Source: Spisula solida (taxonomy: Eukaryota > Mollusca > Bivalvia > Venerida > Mactridae). From it: a stretch of DNA of 64,000 bases. Shown here piece by piece: positions 36,168 through 48,160 of this stretch (position 1 is the first letter of the stretch; the number at the start of each line of letters is the position of its first letter). Below the pieces are notes generated by a model, which was not told where the DNA came from, searched no databases, and was given only the letters and a program-made list of their open reading frames with translations. The DNA is taken from NCBI GenBank assembly GCA_947247005.1, contig OX365955.1, positions 41,643,822 to 41,707,821 on the forward strand, given 5' to 3'. The position numbers and the translations under genes were made by a program.

Positions 36168-37007
36168 GTCAGACAGGGAAGGCAGCACTCAACTTAACCA
36201 GCCGAGTTCAGAAAACATAAAAAACATACCAGGCACAATGCCCAACTGAACCAACCGAGCACAGAAAACCTAAAACACATGCATAGCACGATTCCCAACT
36301 AAACAAGTAAAATATCCTCGACGCTCAAGCCGAGAATGAGTACTATTAAAGCAATTTAATATTTTTGTTGGAAAGGTCACAGTATCCGCCCAAAACCGAA
36401 TAAGCTACTATCTTAGGTAGTTATCTGCTTTGCTACGCAGAATACTAGTCGATTACTGCGACCAAAATATTCATAGCTCAAATTCAGCTATAAGATTTGT
36501 TTTATTTATCTAACACTTTCCTCACTTTTTTCTCAATGTTTTCGAAGTTCGTGCTGGTTTTAAGAATGTGACATAATAAAAAAACTTGTAACGGAGAAAA
36601 GATAAATAAATCAGTAATCGAGTTCCTTGTGTAGTTATCATTGAAAGTAATAAATCGGCATCCAAAAAGAACGTGAACAGTCGATTTCAGGATTTGCTTC
36701 ATCACAACTGTCTCAAATCAAATTTGAGCACATTCGATTTCTACTGAACGATGCTTCGTTTTGGTTACCGTATATTGTTTAGTTAAGTGTATTTTATCAA
36801 TAAAGCGCGGAACTTCTTTTAACGGATTCTCCTCCATTTTGAAATGGCATGTGACATGTTGATCATCACATGGTATGTGGTGGTGGCAGTGGTTATTGTT
36901 CAAGAAAGATGAGATACCGCTGTGAGTGTACGCCGACGCCAATTCCAACGTTCGGGTGACTGCAATACTCGTAATCCCCATTTAGTGTCGCTAAAACGTT
37001 AGTTACT
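36168..37007. repeat. Module H, copy 2, broken
   Basis: Opens with gtcagacagggaaggcagca like 19078, then from about 36290 continues into sequence shared with 54487-54890 and absent from unit 1. Between about 36625 and 36955 it carries 330 bp missing from 54840. It stops at about 37007, where it runs into a LINE fragment of module B. Confidence 0.75.
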
Positions 37008-37230
37008 CCAATGAGTTTATCATTTTTTACACTATCAAGAGGTTGATTACACATCGTTAGTTCTATGGGATCATCGTTTTCAATTTTTTTAGATAGTTTT
37101 GTTGATGCAGAAATAACCATAGCTTTTGTTTTATTTGCATCATAGCATTATTATTACACCAGTTTTTAATTCAATCAAGGTCATTTTGTAAGTTGCAATT
37201 AATATTATCAATGGTTGCAAAGGAATAGTT
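37008..37230 (-). pseudogene. Second copy of the LINE reverse transcriptase fragment
   Basis: Minus strand from about 37218: LQNDLD, then after a stop KNWCNNNAMM, then MVISASTKLSKKIENDD and ELTMCNQPLDSVKNDKLIGV. This matches the 'LQxDLDxxxxWCxxNxMxxNxxKTKxMVIS' region of LINE reverse transcriptases and extends the fragment at 3826-4855 toward the N-terminus by about 35 codons, which that copy has lost by internal deletion. It is truncated downstream at 37007. Not functional. Confidence 0.7.
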
Positions 37231-38053
37231 CATACTACCTGACTCGAATTGGCTTTACTTGTCTAAAAAAGTGATTATTTAGAAGCATAAATCCTTACAA
37301 ACAACTCAATGCTTACATAGACGTATCACATTTCGTACAGTCAATGTGTGAAATAAACAGCTTTGAAAACGACGGACGTGGGAAACAATCCGTGTCCAAA
37401 TCAATAGCAATTAAAGATAGTAATTGATTCAAATCGATCAAACATTGAACGTTTCACTTTGCCTTTGGGTGTATAAATATATAATGACCATTAAGGAATG
37501 TTAACCTTACATAATGAACACCATTGTTTGTATGCAGAGTTACGACTTTTATATTAATTTTGCTTCTTGTAAATAATAGATTTTAGATAAACTTTTAATA
37601 GAACTTCAAGTACCCAAAGGGCAATAAAATGGATGCCTATAGAAAATGTCACATATTTACGAATATTAGTACTAAACCATTGAACTCGGCTTTCGGGTAG
37701 TAAAGTTGTAGAGCCATTAAATCACAGTGTAGTATGTAACCATAACATTGTACTAGTGTTTCATGCCAAGCTTTAAATCGTGTTCCTTTCTGAGACCATA
37801 CTCTCCGTAACTTCATAATGTGTTCATTAAAAGCTCAGTTTACTTTGCATTTCAGTATCCTATTAACAGATCATTTTCAAAATGAATAACATTAAGCAAT
37901 GCGTAAATACACTCAACACAAGTAATTTAAGTAATCAACCAGGTTTTCGACCAATTAGGTTTACCAAAACTGTTTATTAACGATATCAAGTGTGTAATTT
38001 TGTAGGGAGAACTCCTTTTAAGCTACATTACCAGAGGATAGGGTTTAAAGGGA
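37008..38053. repeat. Module B, partial copy
   Basis: Matches 4713-5702, including the small inverted-repeat element (37457-37632). It ends at the junction ggactgc-agtgggacc, joining the equivalent of 5702 to that of 6632 with a short overlap (gc). Apart from the LINE fragment there is no gene. Confidence 0.75.
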
Positions 38054-39299
38054 CTGCAGTGGGACCGACGTTTAACAATGTCGCACCATAAGATCCTTGC
38101 ATGTGCACCAATACAAAGTAATTAAGTTGCAGAACGTCGCCATGTCCTAATTCAAGTGTGGACACTGCTCCCAGAACATTGTATTGGGGTCCTATCATTG
38201 ATAAGACATAGGTGTATAGAATGTTGCTGTGTCCATGGAGCTGCATAACCGACCAAAATGAGAATTGTGCCAAATGAATAATGGATAATCGGACAGCGAA
38301 GTCATCACTTAAAACTTAACTAAGCTGGACTCTAACATTGAAACCATTGTTAAAATTTTACCTGTGTAATTGGTAAACAATAACGATTTTAACAATGGTT
38401 TCAATGTTTAAGCGTGCGAACTACATGTATATACGAAGTTATTGATGCTGAACATTGAAATTTTTACCATTGCATTGAGCGTGCGTTTTAAGTACTTGTG
38501 TGTATTTATTTCAAAGCATAAAAAGCAACACAGCAACAAATACAATATTAGATTGATATAAATCACCCGCGAAAGCACTCAACTTCAGAACATACATCAT
38601 TTTATGTGTCCCGTTCTGGGTATACTTATTATTATGTGTTTTTGTTAGATTGATATTAAAATACAAATACTCAGTGTAGGCGAACGCAGAGCGCAGCACA
38701 TGAAATAATGTGTTACGTCGTTTGCGTAATGTTTATACTTCACAGGCGTTAACAACAATTTTTGCACTGGTAAGTACAATTGTGATAAAGTGAAAAATGT
38801 AAGACTGTTTTTCTGAGAAGCAGAAATACATCTAACAACAACAGCCAATATTTATTTAAGCAATACAGATCAACAACAATTCCGTAGAAAATCTCAACTC
38901 GTGTTTATGTGTTTCCTATTCCCTTATACAATGCCCTTGGGGTCAATTGTTGTCATTTCATCTAATTTATAAATCTTTCCTTACACTTACACATATTAGA
39001 TAGAATTTATTAAGAACATTCAATCGGCAAACATATCTATGTCAGGCAATCCGAATCTGCTTCTGACGGATTTGAGTTACCAATTCTGATCTTGGAACGC
39101 TATTAACTTTACTGATATTTGATTGGAAGCAACTGATATACGAATATTGACGTGTAGGAGTGTTTTAAGTGCTTGACCTTCATCTGGAGGACTTACTCGA
39201 CGGATCAACGAGTATACGTAATTATAACAGAAGCTTTTTTGGAACGATTTACGACACTGGTCGTGTGCAAGCAACTGAACATCATGAAACCCCAATTGT
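38054..39299. repeat. Module C copy 3 and first 300 bp of module E
   Basis: 38054-38999 matches 6632-7550. From 39017 the 215-bp segment aacattcaatcggcaaacat opens module E, which is cut off at 39299 after caattgt by a foreign insert. The minus-strand 81-codon frame (38273-38028) runs through the junction at 38053, which argues against it being a gene. Confidence 0.75.
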
Positions 39300-40505
39300 T
39301 TTCTAACGTCCATACAAACGCGGGTTTCAACCAAATATCAACCAAAATCCAACCTTCTCCCAACCACTTTCTACCGTCAATTGCAACCATTACCTAACCA
39401 AATTTAAACCTTTTCCCAAAAATAATTCTGACCATTCCTTTCTTTCCTTCAGTCTAGGTTACCTTAGATGAACACAAGTGTGTGAAATGGTCCAATATAA
39501 TTACAAGTCAACAACTCTGTCGGATTAAAAGAAAAGTTTATTTCAAATGTCATCTCTAGTGCTGCATGATATACAGTGCTTTACATTTTCATCACAAAAT
39601 ATTGAACAAAGCATAAACAAGAACACCACAAAGTGACATAAAGACTTGTCTGTTTAACATGAAGACAACAGATAATAATGTTACCAAATGTGGTTTATCA
39701 GCTCTAAGTCGATCGAATAATGAACAGTTACTGAGAAAACTGCCTCGTCACATTCTAGGTCCGAGATGCATTATTCCCACTTCTACAGTAGTGTGGTTTA
39801 CAAGCTATACGGGCTTGCTAGTCTTCAAATAGGCGTTGAAGATTCTTCACCACGCCAGTTGTTTTAGTAAGGAGAAATCAATGACTAACTTCGATCAACA
39901 GTTAAATGCGTTTATTAAAACTAAAAAACAAAGGGAAACAACTTAAGAAATTGCTGTATGTGTATAAAACCCGGACTATATACGGTCTACCAATACTCAA
40001 CACCATACCATGGCGCTTAGTAAACTTAATCATATCGTGAAGGAAATTCATTTTTTTCTTTGAAAAAAAATATTAAAACTTGCTCAAATTAATATAAATT
40101 AATCCCAGATGTGATTAATGTGATTAATATAATTAAGCAATCAATTTCGCAGATCTTTCTAAAACTAAATTTTCGAATCTAAATACGAAAGAATCTAGCG
40201 CCACCAAGCGGCGATATTCTACAACAAGATATTCAAGGGAACTTATCTGTGAATGTTACTACCGCGCATTATCAACTGTTGCGGTGCATGTTTTAAAACC
40301 TCTGTTTGATAAAAATTCAAATTAAACAATCAAACAATGATATTTAACTAATATTAACCCTGGCCAAAAATCAACGTTAGTACAACGTTATGAAACGACG
40401 TTGAATTAACGGTTGTGTTTTAAAGTTGTATTAACGTTGGATTTTGGTTGCTGACCAACTAACCAACATACATTATACGTTATATTACGTCGGGTGTTTG
40501 GTTGG
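39300..40505. mobile_element. 1.2-kb foreign insert, possible DNA transposon
   Basis: Not found elsewhere in the window. The left end is rich in caacc words, the right end in acgtt/aacgttg words. The 15-mer caaccaaaatccaac at 39339-39353 has a perfect inverted match, gttggattttggttg, at 40436-40450, suggesting subterminal inverted repeats. It sits between the start of module E and the start of module F's 40506 sequence, and about 1.8 kb of E/F (equivalent to 46437-48227) is missing, so insertion and deletion are combined. No protein motif is recognised; no target duplication can be shown. Confidence 0.5.
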
Positions 40506-42775
40506 TTACTTTCTTAGCTGTTGGAAAACTGTACATTTTAAGTCGGAGCTTTCGTGAATACGCAACTTTACGCAACGCTGACTTATGTGATAGCATTTCC
40601 TGACTCTTGTGTGTAATGAAATAAAATGTACTAATATAATATCACACATCTTTAAACTACCTTTATTGCAAAGTTCAACAAAATATACAAGCTAAATACT
40701 GAGATAGTGAGATTTGTGTAAGAGTACAGTTATAAGCGCCTCCAAGCGTTGTCTAGGAAATTGATATAAAATATAGAGTGCGTGCAGTAACCAACATTTA
40801 AGTAGACCTGTCACTCGGTTAGTTTAGCTAGCACAACACATTTTCTGTTGAAATATACAAAGAAATCAGGCGGCTAAAAAAGCTTAAACGCGAAAAATTT
40901 AATGAAGCAGACAGGGAAACAATTCGGTACAACACGATTTCAATAAGTAGGCACTGATGTGCAATAATCAAGTATAGAGGACTCTATGTCCTACATTAGG
41001 AATCACAGTAAGACATTTTGATCGCAACAAGTTACTTTACCCTTCTCATTGATTTGTTTATATGTCTTCTAGCATCGTCGTAATAGCACACTGAAAATAA
41101 AATCGTTTTCTTGTTATATAAGGTGTCTATGTTGGTGCGGCTTAATATCAACCTGAACGAAATCATTTCGTGCAGGACAGATCACAGAATAACACGAACA
41201 ACGGAACGCCTACGTTCCTTAGTGACAATGTGACTCTATCAAATATACATTGACTTGTTATACAATAAGAACAATATATTTCAAAATTAGATAAATTGTG
41301 GGAATGTTTTATGGCTATCTTTTTCAAAAATTCAATATATATTCAGACAGCGTTCGAACATGCACAAAAACAGCGTGAAAAGAGTTCGCGTTTTATATAT
41401 ACTTTCTCAAGGCAATGTGATTTAAAGGATACATTGTCCTTATCGCGTGACAAAGTTTTCTCATAAATTCGTAATAAATAAATGCGTATGTATTATGATG
41501 CATGTTTGCAATGTAATGCTATCTGTATCTAAGACTACAGTATGCGGCAGAATGTGTTTTATTTTTCATTTTTATATAACATAAACGTTGCTCTTTCCGT
41601 TTCTCGGTTTCTGTTGGGTCAAACCCATTATGTGGGTAGACCATTGATATCATATCAGAGTTAGTAATTGGCATAACAGCCAGTTGGAAATCTTATTCAA
41701 CGACATTTATTAGTGTTAATTTCAATACGATCCGTAACAAGCAAGGAATCTATAGACCACAATACTTCTCAGTTCCGTCAGAGAATTACACTGTTTTCAT
41801 ATGGCGCTGGCGAACTGAAAACCGATGTAACGCCCAGACGGAACTCGGATGTCATGTATAGTGAGTGCCATCAGAGCGTTGGATAAAGTAAATATATCTT
41901 GTTCAATGTATGATAATATCCTTTGCATGTATTTTACGAATAGAGCTATAGTTACCCATTATTGCATATATATAGTTATAAGATCAAATTATAAAAGAAA
42001 TGAGAAACTCCTAATTCAATGTCGTCTTTGGTAAATCGGTTCGTTCAATAATTTACGAAGAACATTTGCAGATCGCAAAAGCATCATTCTGAGAGAAAAC
42101 TGAATAAATAACATGATAAAATAAATGACCGTTTTCCTGATATGACCAAGGTAGCATACACAATACATTATCTTGAGTACAGTTATTATGTAGTAGTCAA
42201 TTACAGACCTCCACTATTGGCAAGACGATGGATTCTCTTGACACTGTTGACTCTGGTAGCCAATCATGATCAATTACAGTTCCGATATGACACCGGTTCA
42301 TTGCAACAACGAGACACGATACTGTATTCTACATAATACAGGGAAATAACGCCAACATCTATGCACTTGTTTTGTATTGAAAAGTATAAAATACGGCGCG
42401 TTTACGACGCAATATCTAACAAAGCAGACGGTCAATTAAATTGTAAAGGGCTATTTATTTTTTTAAAAATCCGGTTATGTAAAACAATCCTTTTTTCGAA
42501 AAGAATTGTGTAGTCGATAGCTATAGTGTTTGACTCCTAGTGCACATTTGTTCTTGCATCACGATTCCTGATTTAGATGGGTATATAAACGAGCTAAGGC
42601 TTACAAAAGCAAGAAGCGTATTAATCGAGTGTGTGATGTAGTACTAATTATAATAATTGAAATCGTTTATTTAGCCACTTATAGAAAAGGTCTGTAAAGC
42701 GCTGTACACTCGGAAGTTGCGTACTTGGATGTTAGGTAAGAGTCTTAAAAGTATGTTGTTTTGCTTCGGAGGAAT
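40506..42775. repeat. Module F, copy 3
   Basis: Matches 12411-15600 and 48228-50690, with several small deletions. It shows an empty site for the 624-bp MITE near 41395 and a degenerate hairpin cluster at about 41770-41880. The 103-codon frame is broken by a TAA near 42335. Confidence 0.8.
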
Positions 42776-43490
42776 AGTTGGGACATACATGTAGTTATAA
42801 CTTATAATAGTTATAACCTCACATTCGTCATCACAATAGGATAAAATAAATACATATGTTCAGAAACGACAGAAGCCTCTTTGCTCAATGTTTATATTTG
42901 AATGATGATATAGATAACAGTAACTGTTGAGTGCTAGTATATATCAATTATAGGGTATGGTGGACAGGGGTGCATACTGTATGATGACATCACCTAGCAA
43001 CGTAACGTACGAACATGTTAGAGCACTCGGCTATCGCAACAGCCACTAAGAGATTTATGTGGATAACATCACAGACTACATATATAGGGTCATGTCTTAC
43101 CACCGTCTTAGATCACAAATGCCATTGTTTTTAAATTAAATTTGGAACCTAGAGTTGAATTCGAACTTGTTCTACACGGAACTATCAAAAATCAATGTAA
43201 AGTACCAACGCAATAGACCAATTGGTTATCGCAACAACATCTGAATGGTAGTATGCAGGACATTTGACCTCATTCTTACATGTACACCATTTAAGTCAGG
43301 TGACCGTTGACAACATAGTAGGCACTGTTTCATCCACCATAGATGCCCATCGCGGAATATTTTGTATAAAGTACATAAAGGGGGAGCTATCTAGTATGAT
43401 TGACACCTAACTTAAATGGTGTGCATATTACTATGGTGTACATAAATACATTTCCTGGTGACATGTCTACATTGGAACTAATATGAAGTT
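42776..43490. other. Unit-specific 0.7-kb segment
   Basis: Inserted within module G between sequences equivalent to about 16275 and 16290. It has a palindromic tract tagttataacttataatag near 42800 and an inverted repeat: tgtacaccatttaagtcagg (43281-43302) against 43404-43425, 22 bp with two mismatches. No coding content. Possibly a small TE. Confidence 0.5.
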
Positions 43491-43862
43491 TTCAGCATTT
43501 CTGTATAGTTTTACCAGTTCTTGATAGTATTCTTACAGTGGTATGGCATGTATAAGCTCATAGAAAATTGTCAGTCACATTATCCAGCGGATCAGGGTTG
43601 TTTTTCACAATAGCCCTTATTACAATAGCTTATAAAAGTGTTCATAAAGACCGGCGTATTTACGACGAAATAAAGGTTTGTTAAATACTAATGAAAGAGT
43701 ATACAACTATTGTTACAACAAATTGTTTCCATAAATGAAAACAATAATTGCTGGGTTATTTTGGAAAGATATAATTATAACAGACGTCATTACCGCTATC
43801 AATTTAACACGATGTATGACAGATCATAGTTGAGGTGGATCGTCCCCTAAATAAGATACACC
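43491..43862. repeat. Module G, fragment
   Basis: Matches about 16290-16690 and 51110-51350 (agcttataaaagtgttcata, then gacgaaataaag). Both sides are foreign sequence. Confidence 0.7.
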
Positions 43863-45945
43863 CTTTTTACCCAGATAAACTAACATGATTGGATCATCTC
43901 AACATGATTGCAAAATGGCCGACATGAAAAATGAGGTAAGTAAACTCAGTACAAAAAGAAACGGAAGTGGTTTTATGGTAGTAATTTTGATATTGCGGGA
44001 ACAGTTCAGTACCTATCGACATAATATTTTGCATAACCTATCAAAAGTTGTTTCTTCACATTGTGAATACAAACACACACTGTTTTTGCTTTTGATGGCC
44101 CTGTATTGCCCTTACTTGTAAAAATACAAGATTTACGTGCTACCAGTCTGCATAAATAAATTCTTTGCTGAAATCATTAAATCCCTGTAGTTAGTGGGCG
44201 GCCAAATTTAAATAAAGGTTCACTTATCAATTATAGTCACTTGGAACTATAGGACGACTGTCTGATGATGTCTGTAACTCGGCTATTGGTTTCCTCAGTG
44301 CTGATGTCAATAAAACTGACGTTACACGTGGGTTTACCGGTAGTCCCGACACAATATCCCGTATACTGTAACGTTTAGATGCAACGGGTAGTGTAAAAAA
44401 AAGACCAATACCCGGCAGACCGCGTGTTACTACGCGAAAACAGGATGCCTATACCAGGGTTGCACACCTGTGGAATCGCTTCCGGTTGGTGACCAAATCA
44501 GCTAGACTAACCATTGGGAAATATGGGTATGTGAAACAGCCGTTTTTTTTGGAAAAATTCATTTTTTAACAAAAATCCTCCATTTTTCATTTTGTTGGTT
44601 TGACATTACACACTATTGACTATTGTGTATATGTTTCATTAAAATCACATTTTGTTCAATGATATCAATTCGTTCTAAGAACTCACTGGTGATGTGTGGT
44701 TATGCATAATAAACGTTTAGACGAGTATCTGTATTGTTATCTATATCCCGATTGTATGTACAAAACGACCATTACATTACAACTTACGTTTCTTTTTGTA
44801 CTGAGTTTACATTGTTTTCGCAATATTTTTCATCTAAACTATCCAGATCGTTTATTTCAATATAACATATTCAACATACGTATGAATAAAATGTAATGTA
44901 ATTTGCACTAAACAACTTGCATATAGGTACTATTTTTACTATGAAAAGCCTTAAAGAATGTGTGGATGTTGCATTTGTGAATGAGTTTTGTGCTTAAAAA
45001 CGTTGTCAAACTCATTTATTGGACACTATGTAATGACTATCATTTTGGATGTTTCGGCAGTTGTATAAACTATGCTTTGGACATTTCAATTTTTTTTAAT
45101 TTTAGATCAATTAACGCCCACCAACAATAATTCAAACGTGTATAATATTTTTGGATACTGACCAACATGATTGTTAAATTTTTGAGGACACTGACCAACA
45201 TGATTATGGATAATAACCAACATTACGAATTGAAATATTGCCAATGGAATTCTCAAGGTACAAATTAGTGTATATTAAAGAAATCTGCTCATGAATTGTT
45301 GTAACAGGTTTATGAGCATACCTGATGTAAGGCTTTTCGCACCCAGTCTATATCATAAGCGTTTGGAACATTTAATAAAAAGATAAATTCTGTTTTAAGA
45401 AACATAAAGCAAGTGTTTAGAAGGTTTTAGAATATTTTTTTCTGCTAAATTTTCTGCTATATTTTGTTAAAATTCATTATATGTCAGGACAGGTTAATTT
45501 AAAACATGATTGTATCTAAATGTGAAAAATTCACAGAGAATAGGGTATTTTTTGTATATGTATGTGTAGTTTATTCCTCTTGCATATGTTTTAGACAATA
45601 TTTTACATAACTTTACCTGTCATAAATTGCTATTATAGTTGATACACATTCCGACGCTATACGTTGGAATTTGTGTTGTAATCAACTATGATATCATTGG
45701 ACACACACATGCTTTTTATGTATTGTTCAAGGTCTGTTGTGTACAGTCCCCAGCTGGGTCGAATTGGTATGGAATGAGGAATAACAGAACACAAAGTGTT
45801 GAATTGAAAATGGGCTGTTTTTTAAATTGCCATAAAACTATAAGATAAAGCAAATTATTTGTTTATGTTCTAAAATGACATTACCGGGCGAACAATAATG
45901 CCAAATTGAGGAGGAGGCGATGGAGGGGGTAGATAAAAATGCGAA
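43863..45945. other. Unit-specific 2.1-kb segment carrying a Tc1 remnant
   Basis: No counterpart elsewhere in the window. It contains the transposase relic at 44246-44530 and a short repeat of accaacatgatt near 45160-45200. The last 60 bp before module C resumes are unusually purine-rich (gaggaggaggcgatggaggg). An ATG-started 78-codon frame at 43885-44121 has no recognisable motif. The remainder shows nothing identifiable. Confidence 0.6.
44246..44530 (+). pseudogene. Tc1/mariner-type transposase N-terminal remnant
   Basis: One plus-strand frame reads LSDDVCNSAIGFLSADV, then VTRGFTGSPDTISRIL, a stop (TAA at about 44369), RLDATGSVKKRPIPGRPRV and TTRKQDAYTRVAHLWNRFRL. This is the paired helix-turn-helix DNA-binding region of Tc1-like transposases: the GRPR motif between the two helix-turn-helix units and the following RQDxxIRxxHLRxRF stretch are both recognisable. 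The frame stays open for about 50 codons after the stop and then degenerates near 44520. The DDE catalytic domain is absent, so this is a non-autonomous relic. It shows that Tc1-type elements have been active in this genome. Confidence 0.8.
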
Positions 45946-48160
45946 CTTGCTGTTTTCTAAGAAGCAGAAATACATCTAACAGCCATAGCTAATATTTATT
46001 TAAGCAATACGGATCAACAACTGTTCCGTAGAAATCCTCAACTCAAGTTTATGAGTTTCCTATTCCCTTATACAATGCCCTTGGGGTCAGTTTTAGTCCT
46101 TTCATCTAATTTCTAATTCTTTTCTTACACTTCCACATATTAGATAGAATTTATTAAGATCATTCAATCGGTAAACATATCTATTTCAGGCAATCGGAAT
46201 CTGCTTCTGACGGATTTCAGTAACCAATTCTGATCTAGGGGCGCAATTAATTTGATTGATATTTGCCAATTGGAAACAACTGATATACGAATATTGAAGT
46301 GTAGGAGTGTTTAGAGTGCTTGACCTTCAACAGGATGACTTACTTGACGGATCAACGAGTATAATAATAATTTTTTGGAACGATTTCCGAAACTTGTCGA
46401 GTGCAAGCAACTGAACATCATGAAAACACAATTTTACGCAATACCAAGGAGGAGCGAAGTCTGGAACATGGATACGCGGTTAACAATAGCAATCTACCAT
46501 ATAAACTGGTCACACAAACTCATATAGGAAGACGATTCAACTTTTGAGTAACGACACTATAATTTGATATGACTAAAATACCTTTTTTATATAGTATTGT
46601 AACAAATGCATCCGACCAATAAACAAAATAAACAACACGTTTTGATTGTAATTTACCAAAAAGCTTAATATTTTATGTACAAGACGAATTGTTTAGTGTA
46701 ATAAATATTATAAACATTTTCTTTGTCAGAGGCATGGAAAAAATGCATAGGCAAATTCATTATCATGGTATTATTTTATCACCTAATACTATACCAAACG
46801 TCGCCATAGTTGGGTGTTATCAATATTGTTTCAGATGTGTATTTCTTTCAAATTTCTGAGTTAAAAGGACAAATAAATAGGAAATAACACACCTCGTTAC
46901 CATTTTGGCATTAATTATCAATAAAAACATCGATTGCGCAGTATTATACCAACTTCTGAGAAGATATAAACTTGACCATATTACGCATATATTTCATTTT
47001 GTCCTGTTTCTAATTCCCCAAACAGCAATATTTTCTTGCAAGAGAATATAACAAGCCATTGTATGTAGAGATCTTCACAGACTTCCAGCAAATAATTAAA
47101 TATTGCTAATTATTGATACTAGATGCTACAATATGACTCTGCAGTAGGATACACTGGTATTCTATGTTAGATCATTTAAATAATGTTCATCACATATATG
47201 AACATCATCATTTCTACGGATGGTCAATTCATTCATAAACCTAGTCAGTCGACAAATCACAATCGATCGAATAAATCTCTGTCTTTCTGGTATGATAACA
47301 GCGACAATGACAAGCAACTTCTTTTTGTATCATTAATTATCTTTAAGAGTAGTTGTTATAATGCAACAGGCGTTTACAGATCTCCACATCAGACGAGCGA
47401 TGCTTTATCATGATAATATTCACATTAGGCCAATCATAAGCAATTAAGATCCTAATTTAACAATAGTCTTATCTTGTAAAAAACTAAAAACGGTAAATCG
47501 AGGATTATTGCTGTGATATCTCATCGTGTGATAAACATTTTCACGTAGCAGAAACCTCTTCGCGCTCTTCAGTGCATTAGCCTTCCACAGCTGCTCAATA
47601 GCTACATCTGTTTCGGGCCTTCCTCTCTGTTGTGATCCAGGTTGTTCACAATTGCTATCACCTTGTCTCATATGTTTATCTCAAGGTGATCTCTCTTTTT
47701 TCCCTTATTTACGACATGACAACAATGTCACATAACCACGTCTTTAGTTAACACAACATGTTGTTTTCCTTAAGCCTGTTTTGTTTTTCATTGAAAAAAT
47801 AGAATGTACTGATAAACATTCACTGTCATACAACTATATCTTTTGATATTCCGAAATTAATATTTCCCTTATTTTGCACTTAATAAGATTACATGTAAGA
47901 AGCTAACCATACTCTGTCATGTAGACTTAAGACACAAATAGGAGATATATCAACAGGAGATGTTCAAGTAATTCAAGAAAATAACGTTGTAGGTTAAATA
48001 TTATACATGTATCATACAGCGACGCACTTGCTTCGTGTGTTCCGATTTCTTAAAGCAGATGTGGTAAAAACAGTTTTGTTACAGATATACAAAAATATGG
48101 GGTCTCTTATGATCGTACTTTGCCTTGCTAGGTAGTGGCACGTACCGTATTTGTTCTGTT
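45946..48160. repeat. Module C tail and module E, copy 4
   Basis: 45946-46140 matches the last 200 bp of module C (aagcagaaatacatctaaca). 46141-48160 matches 10248-12290. The minus-strand relic at 47671-47444 keeps an open frame of 75 codons. No other content. Confidence 0.8.
47444..47671 (-). pseudogene. Copy of the MRQG... coding-like relic, 75 codons
   Basis: ATG at 47671. It begins MRQGDSNCEQPGSQQRGRPE, then TDVAIEQLWKANALKSAKRF, and diverges after that because of a deletion relative to 11632-11811. It is the longest open version of the three. Not recognised. No purifying selection is evident by eye. Confidence 0.25.

Noticed and set aside
39215..39225. TA-CG-TA insertion near gagtatacgtaattat as another footprint
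   Set aside because: Only two to four bases differ from sister copies in a simple AT context; it could be slippage or substitution, so it was left out of the footprint list.
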